A stretch of DNA of 64,000 bases, taken from Nonomuraea montanisoli (GTDB taxonomy: Bacteria > Actinomycetota > Actinomycetes > Streptosporangiales > Streptosporangiaceae). The position numbers and the translations under genes are program-made. Location: contig NZ_JABWGN010000001.1 of assembly GCF_013363975.1 (NCBI RefSeq), forward strand, positions 1 through 64,000. Direction: 5' to 3'. A model generated the notes under the pieces. It made no database searches and was not told where the DNA came from. It saw only the letters and a list, made by a program, of their open reading frames with translations. Shown here piece by piece: positions 1-8,100 of the stretch (the stretch's first letter is position 1; each line of letters begins with the position of its first letter).

Positions 1-54
1 TAAGTGGGGCTCGATCAAGGACCATTCCTCGTCGGTGAGGTCTCCACGCGCCAT
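1..54 (-). CDS. IS5-type transposase, N-terminal fragment cut by the window edge
   Basis: On the minus strand an ATG at 54-52 opens a frame reading MARGDLTDEEWSLIEPHL up to base 1, where the window ends. This is the usual opening of IS5-group (DDE) transposases, with the DLTDEEW motif. Only 18 codons are visible, so intactness cannot be judged. The following 70 bases (55-123) lie between this start and the IS481-type element and should contain the end of the IS5-type element, but I cannot fix its terminal repeat. Confidence 0.6.
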   Translation of the reverse strand, partial: MARGDLTDEEWSLIEPHL

Positions 55-128
55 GCCCGATGGCCTACCAGGACCGTCGGCCATACCGCAGGCAATCCCT
101 CTGATCTCAACTCCGTACAGGCCCTAGG

Positions 129-157
129 TGTACTGACCACAGAGGTTGAGTACACGG
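129..157 (+). repeat. Left terminal inverted repeat of the IS481-type element
   Basis: This 29-bp end matches the reverse complement of 1204-1232 at 25 of 29 positions; mismatches cluster at two dinucleotides. It is preceded at 124-127 by CTAG. Confidence 0.85.
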
Positions 158-247
158 TGACACGATCTTCGGGGTTGTTGAAATGAGGGAGGGCCTACGG
201 GTTCGGTGTGGATTGCGACATCAACGCCGAGCTTCCCGGAGGCCCTC

Positions 248-1237
248 GTGTCCCACCGTAACGCCCCCTTGAGCGAAACGGGCCGGCTCCGGCTGGCCCG
301 CTGTGTCGTCGAGGACGGCTGGCCCCTGCGCCGCGCCGCCGAACGCTTCCAGGTGGCGGTAACCACGGCCAAACGGTGGGCCGACCGCTACCGCCAGCAT
401 GGCGCAGCAGGCATGGCCGATCGCTCATCGCGGCCGCACCACAGCCCACACCGCACCCCAGCCCGAACCGAACGACGCATCATCAAGGTGCGAGTGACAC
501 GCCGGTGGGGACCGGCCCGTATCGCCTACCTGCTGGGCCTGCACCCCTCAACCGTGCACCGGGTCCTGGCCCGCTACCAGCTGGCCCGACTGACCCACCA
601 AGATCGGGCCACCGCCATACCCATCCGCCGCTACGAGCACGATCGGCCCGGCGAGCTGGTGCATGTGGACGTTAAGAAACTCGGCAACATCCCCGACGGC
701 GGCGGCCACCGCATCACCGATCGGCAGACCGGTCACCACAACCGCAAGGCCACCACGACCGCGCGTTACAAGCACGGCAAACCCAAGATCGGCTACTGCT
801 ACCTGCACACCGCCTTGGACGACTACTCGCGCCTGGCCTATACCGAAATCCTGCCCGATGAGACCAAAGAGAGCGCTGCCGCGTTCTGGCACCGCGCCCA
901 TGCCCACTTCACCGGCCTGGGCATCACGATCCGACGCGTTCTGACCGACAACGGCAGCTGCTACAAGTCGTTCCTATGGCGCGACACCCTCACCAGTCTG
1001 GGCATCACCCATGAACGCACCCGCCCCTACCGGCCGCAGACCAACGGCAAAGTCGAACGCTTCCACCACACCCTGGCCGATGAGTGGGCCTACAGCCAGC
1101 CCTACACCTCAGAGACCGAACGCCGCCACGCCTTCGGCCCCTGGCTCCACGCCTACAATCACCATCGAGCACACACCGCACTCAGCGGCCGTCCACCCGC
1201 CAGCCGTGTACCTAACCTCTCAGGTCAGTACAGCTAG
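248..1237 (+). CDS. IS481-family transposase
   Basis: This is a DDE transposase of 329 residues from the GTG at 248, which begins VSHRNAPLSETGRLRLAR as family members do; an upstream ATG at 206 is less likely. The order is an N-terminal helix-turn-helix (RAAERFQVAVTTAKRWADRY), then the rve-type integrase core with HVDVKKLG (first Asp), LTDNGSCY (second Asp) and NGKVERFHH (Glu). No frameshift is seen, so it is probably functional. The last codons lie in the right inverted repeat, and the TAG stop at 1235-1237 comes from the flanking CTAG. It catalyses transposition of the element containing it. Confidence 0.9.
   Translation: MSHRNAPLSETGRLRLARCVVEDGWPLRRAAERFQVAVTTAKRWADRYRQHGAAGMADRSSRPHHSPHRTPARTERRIIKVRVTRRWGPARIAYLLGLHPSTVHRVLARYQLARLTHQDRATAIPIRRYEHDRPGELVHVDVKKLGNIPDGGGHRITDRQTGHHNRKATTTARYKHGKPKIGYCYLHTALDDYSRLAYTEILPDETKESAAAFWHRAHAHFTGLGITIRRVLTDNGSCYKSFLWRDTLTSLGITHERTRPYRPQTNGKVERFHHTLADEWAYSQPYTSETERRHAFGPWLHAYNHHRAHTALSGRPPASRVPNLSGQYS
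1204..1232 (-). repeat. Right terminal inverted repeat of the IS481-type element
   Basis: This is the partner of 129-157. It also encodes the last residues of the transposase and is followed by G and then CTAG, which supplies the stop codon. Confidence 0.85.
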
Positions 1238-1812
1238 GGCTTTCGCGTGCACGCCTTGTTCGACCTCGCGCTACGCACCCGGCATGCGGCGCGGCGAACT
1301 ACTCGGCCTGTGCTGATCCGACCTGGACCTGTCCGGCGGCACCCTGGCCATCCGCCAGACCCTGCAATACGTCCCCGGCGCCGGCCTGGTCACCACCGCC
1401 ACCGAGCCCCAAGCTCCGAACGCCGCATCGCCCTGCCCCGCGAATGCATCATCTCCCTGACCCGCCACCGCACCCAGCAAGACGCCGACCGCGCCACCGC
1501 GGGACCAGACTGGACCGGCACCGGCCTGGTCTTCACCACCAAGACCGGCCCCCGCTCCAGCAGCAACGTCAACTGCGACTTCCATAGCTCCCCCGTGGAG
1601 CCGGACTTCGCAAAATCCGCTTCCACGACCTGCGTCATTCCTGCGCCTCACTCTTACTGGATCAAGGCGTGGACCTTATCGTCATCAAGGAGCTGCTCGG
1701 CCACACCCACATCGCCATCACCGCCGACGAATACGCCCACGTCCGACTCCGCCTCCAACGCGACGCCATCGAACGTATGACAGGCGCTCTCGGCGACCAG
1801 CCTGACACGTAG
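1238..1812 (+). pseudogene. Decayed tyrosine recombinase (phage/ICE-type integrase), C-terminal part
   Basis: Translating across frames recovers the C-terminal catalytic domain of a tyrosine recombinase. One frame gives MRRGELLGL (first catalytic Arg region), then TGA at 1314-1316 where Trp would be expected. Another frame gives ERRIALPRECI and DWTGTGLVFTTKTG, and a third gives RFHDLRHSCASLLLDQGVDL and KELLGHTHIAITADEYAHV, ending at TAG 1810-1812. The R-H-L-x-H-R-type catalytic residues and the Tyr are recognisable, but at least three frameshifts and one nonsense codon make it a pseudogene. The N-terminal half is absent; the IS481 element sits directly upstream. It is probably the scar of an integrated mobile element. 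Confidence 0.8.
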
Positions 1813-1866
1813 CCGTCAGAAAACGATCACGATCTCCGTAGCCGTCAACGAAATGCTTGAATAGCA

Positions 1867-2148
1867 TCAGCTTTCAAGCACGGCTAGATCCCAAACTCTC
1901 TCGAACTCATCGGCATTTATCCAGGCTGGTGTGAACTCTTCCTGTTCGGCGATTTCCTCGATGCTTGGAACCGGTATCTCTCCGAGTCCAGTTTGGCCTG
2001 TCGACTTCGCGAAGTCCGCGTAATCGCGGCGGCCGGACCTGTAGATCTCTACCTTGCGAACTTCATACCCTTCGTTGTCAAGTTCACTATAGAGCTCTAC
2101 GGGGTAGTCGTCGAAGTCATGGCGCCAAATGACCTTGAGATAGCGCAT
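1867..2148 (-). CDS. DUF6881-type protein, candidate immunity protein for the adjacent RHS toxin
   Basis: This is a small acidic protein of 93 residues starting MRYLKVIWRHDFDDYPVELY and ending in FERVWDLAVLES. The repeated aromatic/acidic pattern and the segment GEIPVPSIEEIAEQEEF match the DUF6881 family as I recall it. It follows the RHS toxin gene on the same strand with only three bases between stop and start, the classic position of a cognate immunity gene. By inference it binds and neutralises the C-terminal ADP-ribosyltransferase domain in the cytoplasm. It has no signal peptide or membrane segment. The family call is from memory of its sequence pattern. Confidence 0.75.
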   Translation of the reverse strand: MRYLKVIWRHDFDDYPVELYSELDNEGYEVRKVEIYRSGRRDYADFAKSTGQTGLGEIPVPSIEEIAEQEEFTPAWINADEFERVWDLAVLES

Positions 2149-2151
2149 AGC

Positions 2152-5100
2152 TCAGTTCCTTCCCCAGCCCCTGATCCTATCGCGGATGTCCAGGGGGCCA
2201 TCATTGGGGACTACGAACACGTTATCCCGACCTTTGACGACATCGAGCCCAGTAACATCAATTTCTACGTAGTGGGTGAACCTGCGCCCAGCATACGGCA
2301 CCCGCAAGAAGCAGTAGGAGAGCTGGCCGCAAGTCTTAGTACCGGGCGCGATGTCAGACAGATATTGCCCGTCCCCATAACGAGCGTCCTTAGGATTATT
2401 CGCCTTGAGAGACGGCCTGAGTTCCCCGCTATCAAGGATTCCCTTCATGCCATCCTCATTCGTGTAGTGATAGAACGTCTCGCAATCTGGATTGGTGTTA
2501 TGGACCAGGACTGCTTGGTCGCCTGCGACGACATGGTAGGTGTGCGCGCGGTCAATCGTCAGGTTGTAGACCCGCTGAGTAGCGGTCCAGCTAGCGATCG
2601 CTGCGATCTGGACGTACGTGCCGGCTGCGGTCTGCAACCACATGCCGGGTTCTAGCTGGCCGGCCGGGATCCACACTTTGAGTGCCGGGACCCAGAAGGG
2701 ATGGTTGTCTGTGGCGACGACCGCGCCATTCAGCTCAGCCTTCTTCCCGTCTGCATCTATGGTGATCTTGACCAGCCGCTTCATCCCTTGGCCGGCGATC
2801 AGGGCAATGACCGATTGGGGCTCAGTGCGGCCCGTCGACGGATCGGCCGCGAGCACCTTGTCGCCGATCTTGACGTTCTCGATCGGCTTGGCGCCCCCGT
2901 CCGCCATGAGCACCTTGGTGCCTTCGACGAAACTGTTGCCAGTGTCGCAGTTGAAGATCGGGGGCGGCGGAGGGTCGCCCGATTCGATCTCCGTGTTCTC
3001 GGGGTCGACAGCGGCTACCCCGTCTTCACACGTTCCTGTCCCATATCGAGAGGCATCACAGTTGATGATGGGGTTTTCATAGGCATTGGGATCGACTCCG
3101 TAGAGTTCCGCTACCGCGTCACCATTGATGAAGATCTGGTCCGGGTGCGCACACGGTTGGCCAGGGGCGCAGTTCTTAGGGGTCCCGCATCTCGACTCAG
3201 GACAGGGAGGAGGTGTGCACGGGCTCTTGCAAGGCCCGTGGATCGTGCTTTGCTTGGTGGGCTTTCGCCCCTTCTTGTCGTCGAGGTTCTGGGTTGGGAT
3301 CTTCCTGCATGCAGGGGACGAACATTTCGGCTGGCCACAGCTGCCGGCTGCTGAACATCCGCGAGGCTGCTGGTGAGGAGTCGAAGTGGTGGTTGTCGGG
3401 CGCTGATCCTGCGGCTTTCCACGTACCTTCGTCTTCGGCTTGACCGGCTGCCTTGGTTCCCGCCTGTCGTCACCGTAAGAGCTTGAGGTGGTACTGGTCT
3501 TGCCTCCGGGCTTGACTGCCCCCTTGCCTTGACTGGACGCCTTGGAGGCTGCTGCTGCTGCCACCGCCGCAGCGCGAGCCGCTCTCCCCGCCTCTCGTGC
3601 AAGGCGGCCCGATATAACGGCAGCCTTTATGGCAATTTGGGCAGCACGAGCAGCCGCCACAACGGCTGCCACTGCGCGACTCATCGCAGCACGAGCCCCC
3701 GCCGCTGCCGCCGCTCCACCCAATGCGGGGGCAGCGTTTCCGACCCCTCCTGTTGTGCTTCCACGACCACCAATAGAGGCCGACATGGTCTGACCGCCCC
3801 CAGAATCGGGATGGTGACCAGTCGGATCAATATTGCTTAGAGGACCTCCATTGACATACGCGTACCGATTCGCCTGAATAGATGGCTCCGCCGACAATGT
3901 CCACGTGTCGCGGGAGCCGAACGAGCCGGTGCCCGGCTGGTACCACCGGGCATGCATGTTGACCTTGCCGCTGTCCGGGTCCGTGTACTCACCCTGGTAA
4001 CCCAGCGCCGACTTCGTCCCTGTCTGTGCCAGAACCTCGCCATACGGGTTGTACGCAGTCGACCCCGACAACGCCGTACCGGAGAACGTCCCAACCAGGT
4101 CGTCGTGGATGTCGGTGAACGCCCCGAGCGCCGCGTTCGCCCCCTCCTTGACACTGACCAACCCCCCGAAGGGGTCGCGGCCGTACTTGGACTGCACCGC
4201 GCCCGCCTGGTCGGTGATGGCCACGACGTCGTTGGACAGACCCGCGTATGCGAAGCGCTGCTGCGTCGTCCGCGTCTGCCGGGTGGCCATGCGGTCGAAG
4301 GCGTCGTAGGTATACGTGGCGTCGCCGTCGTTGATGAGGCGGTCGAAGGCGTCGAACGTCAGATGCTTCGTGGTGCCGTTCTTCGTCTCCGTCGCCAGCG
4401 TGCCGCGCGGCGTGTACGTGTAGTCCGTGCCGTCACCGGACGTCAGACGGTTGCGCTCGTCGTAGGTGTAGGTCTTGTTTCCGGCCTGGATGCGGTTGCC
4501 GGAGGCGTCCCACTTGTAGGTCGTGGTCGTGCCGTCCGGGCCCTTCCAGGACGTCAGGCGTCCGGCGTGGTCGTAGCCGTAGGTGTTGTTCCCGGCTCCC
4601 GCCGTCCCCTCCGTGATCTTGGAGGTGAGGTTGTCGTCCTTGTCCCAGCCATAGGTGATCTTGGCTAACTGGCCGCCGGTGCTGTTCTTCAGTGTGTGGG
4701 TGGCCACGCGGTCCACGGCGTCGTACGTGTAGACCTGGGTGTTGACCGGGTTGGTGGACGAGACGGTGCTGAGCCGGTCGGCCTTGTCGTAGTCGTAGGT
4801 GTTGGTGCGGCCGCTGACCGGATCGGTGACCGTCCTGAGGCGGTTGTCGTCGTCCCAGGTGTAGGTCGTGGTGCCGCTCGCGTCGATCTGCTGGGCCGGG
4901 TTGCCCATCGAGTCGTAGGCGAACGCACTCGTCTGACCGGTCGGTCCGGAGACCTTGGTCAGCAGGCTGCGGTCGTTGTACTCGAGGACCTGGTCGTTCA
5001 TCTTGGTGACGCGGTCGGCCAGGTCGTAACCGTACGTCTTGTCGTCGGTGTACAGCCCCTCGCCCGAGCCACTGACCTTCGTCACCCGGTCGAGCTGGTC

Positions 5101-8100
5101 GAACTCCCTGTCCAGGCGCACTCCGCCGGGCTGGATCAGCGCCGTCTCGTTGCCCGCGACGTCGTAGACGTGGGTCCACGTACGGTCCGCCAGGTTGGGG
5201 TGGGCGGTGGTGGAGGGCTCGGTGAGGGTCTCGATGAGCCCGAGCGTGTTGTACGCGGTCCAGGTGGCGTTGCCGCGCCCGTCGGTGAGGCGGGTCCGCG
5301 CCCCCGAGGCGTCGTAGCCGAAGCTGGTCGTGATGGACTCGGTGTCCGAGACGGGCTCGACGAGTTCGGTCAGCTGGTTGGTCGCGTCGAACGTCCGCTT
5401 GGTGACGTGCCCCTCGCCGGATGTGACCTTGGTGAGGTTGCTGGCGAGGTCGTAGCCGTAGCCGCGCGTCTTGACGGTCGCGCCCTGCTTGTCCACGTTC
5501 TTCAGGCCGGTCAGGCGGCCAGCGAGGTCGTAGTCGGCGATGAGGGCGTTGCCGAGCGCGTTCGTGACCTTCGCGGGACGGCCGACGACGTCGTAGTCGA
5601 AGGTCGACGTGTTGGTGACCGGGTCCGTCTCCGTGCGCACCTCGGACGCGGCGTTGACCGTGTAGGTGGTGGACTTGTTGCTGGGCGGGGTCACCTTGGT
5701 GAGGGCGCTCGCGTCGTTGTACTCGTACTTGGTGACGTACGCGGCATTGGTCGGCTTGCGCTCCACGAGTGTGCTGGTGATCCGCCTGCCGAGGTCGTCG
5801 TACGTGGCCTCGGTACGCGCGCCGGTCGGGTCGATGGCCGCGAGTTCCTCGCCCAGCAGGTCGTAGTCCGAGATCCACTGGCCGGCGGGCTGCCCCTGCG
5901 CCGCCGGTGGGTCCGTGGCGCGGACCGGGTTGTCAAGCGCGTCGTACTCGATCGTCGTGACCTGGCCGCGAGGGTTCGTCGTCTTCGTCAGGCGGCCGGC
6001 CTTGTCGTATTCGTAGAGGACCTTGGGCGTGACGGCCGTGCCGCCGGGCGGCGTGTACGGCATGCCCGTCACCGACCTGAGCTGACCAGCGCGGTCGAAG
6101 CCCGATGTGGTGATGCGGCCCTCCGGATCGACGGCGTGCGTCTGCCGGCCGACGGCGTCGTAGCCGAACTTCGTGGTGACGCGGTCGTCGCGGGCGGCTC
6201 CGGCCTTCTCGACCTTCACCGGCGGTGACTTGACCTCGATCAGCTGGTCGTTCAGGTCGTAGCGGAGCGTCGTGGTGAACGCGGCCGCGTCGGCGCCCGA
6301 CGCGTTGCCCCGGGGATCGACCGCCTCCACGACCAGGCCCCGGTCGTCCACCTTCCAGGTGGTCGTCACGTCTGCCCCGTCGTTCTTGACGGTCTGGCGG
6401 ACGAGACGGTCCTCCTTGTCGTAGGCGTACTCGGTCGTCTCGACGCGGGTGGTGTCGGCCGCGGACTGCTTGGAGGCGAGGATGTTGCCGTTGGCGTCGT
6501 ACGTGTAGCCCGTCTTGCGGCCGAGCTCGTCCGGGTCGAGCGTCTCGGACGTGAGCCTTCCTGCGGCGTCGTAGACGTAGTCGACGCGGACCTTGTTCCC
6601 ACCGGCGACCTGCCGGGTGACGTTGCCTGCGGCGTCGTAGGTGTTCCTCTCGAGGACCACGTTCGTGGTGGTGGTCAAGCCGTTCAGCTTGGCGTCGGTG
6701 GCCGTGGTCTCCGAGAGCAGGTCGTCCCTGTAGTAGGTGTAGGAGGTCGTGCGGCCCATGGCGTCCTTGCGCGTGGCCAGTCGCCCGCCGTCGTCGTACG
6801 AGAACGACTCGAGCGTGATCTCCTTGGGGGCGGTCGGAGCGACGGGGCTGCCGGTCCAGTTCTTCAGAGTGCGGGAGGCCAGCTCGCCGCGCTTGGTGTA
6901 GGTGTAGCCGAAGATCGAGCCGAGCTCGTCGGTCACCGTGACCTTGCCGCCGATCTCGTCCCAGGCGGTGCGGATGACGCCGCCCTCGGGATCTGTGGCG
7001 GTCTCCTCGCGGCCGTGGGTGTCGTAGGTGTAGCCGAAGACCTGCTCCTGGTCGCCGCCGGTCAGGTCCTTGACGGTCTCCGAGAGGGTGTTGCTGTCGG
7101 GGTCGTACGCGTACGTGGTCTGCGCGGTGTGGGTGACGCCGGTGACCTCGTTCTTGACCCCTGGGCTGGTCTGGGTGGCGACGCGTCCCAGCAGGTCGTA
7201 GGTGTAGGTCGTCTTCGCGCCGTCCGGCTGGGCCTTCGAGATCTCGGTCTCGCTCGTCACGCGTCCCAGGACGTCGAACTCGGACGCGATGACCAGACCC
7301 TCGGGCATGGTCTGCTCGGCGAGATCGCCCGCGGACGTGTAGCGGTAGCTCGTCGTGTTGTTCCGGGCGTCGGTGCGCGACTTCACCAGGCCGGCCGGGG
7401 TCGTGCCACCGCGTACGGCGGGCTCGGTGCCGTCGGTGTAGGCGATCGTGGCCGAGCGGCCGTTGGGGAAGTCGGGCGTGGCCGGAGTGATCTGCTTGGT
7501 CTGCTCGCCGTACTGGTTGTACTCGAAGGTCGTGGCGTACGTGTTGTCGGTGGAGCTGGCCGAGCGGGCGTCACGTACCTTCAGGACGCGGTCGTTGCGC
7601 AGGTCGAACTTGTCGTCCTTGTTGAGGTAGTACTCCATGTACGCGGTCTGGCAGCTGTCGACGGTGCGGCAGGTCTCCGTGGAGAGGGTGTTGCCGCGCT
7701 CGTCGTTCTGCCACGTGGTCCAGTTGTTGTTGGGGTCGATCCGTTCGTACAGGAAACCGCCGGAGTCGTAGTAGTACTTGGTCTCCTTGCCCAGCTGGTC
7801 GGTCTTGGACATCAGCCGGTAGCCGCGCCAGGCGTCATGGACGGCGGTGATCTTCTCGTTCTTCGGGTCGGTGACCACGACTGTGGAGGTGCCGGCGGCG
7901 CGGTCGACGGTGCGCTCGCCCAGTTGCCAGGTGCCGCCGTGCTGGTCGGTGTGGGTCTTGATGCGCTCGGTGGCGGGGTCGTAGGTGTTGACGGCCCAGA
8001 CCCGGCCCGACGGGAGCGTGATCTTGGTGAGGAGGTAGGGCGCCTGAAGGCGGGCGGCGTAGTGGCGGGCCACCTCGGCCGCCGACAGGGGGCGATCATA

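Larger units (their letters stand above)
129..1232 (+). mobile_element. Complete IS481-type insertion sequence, 1,104 bp
   Basis: The element is bounded by imperfect 29-bp inverted repeats at 129-157 and 1204-1232; each starts TGTACTGACC and ends in GTACACGG when read inward. CTAG lies one base outside each end (124-127 and 1234-1237). CTAG-centred targets are known for IS481 itself, which supports the boundaries and a recent insertion. The single transposase gene fills the element and its stop codon falls in the right-hand CTAG, outside the inverted repeat. Confidence 0.85.

Noticed and set aside
4696..6228. Long plus-strand open frame of about 510 codons inside the RHS gene
   Set aside because: It is antisense to the YD repeats, consists of Val/Gly/Arg-rich low-complexity sequence and has no ribosome site; typical shadow frame of high-GC DNA.
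4200..8000. Regularly repeated short sequence resembling a CRISPR array
   Set aside because: The repeats are degenerate YD codons (GTCGTAGxxGTA) within one open frame at irregular spacing; there are no constant repeats with unique spacers and no cas genes.
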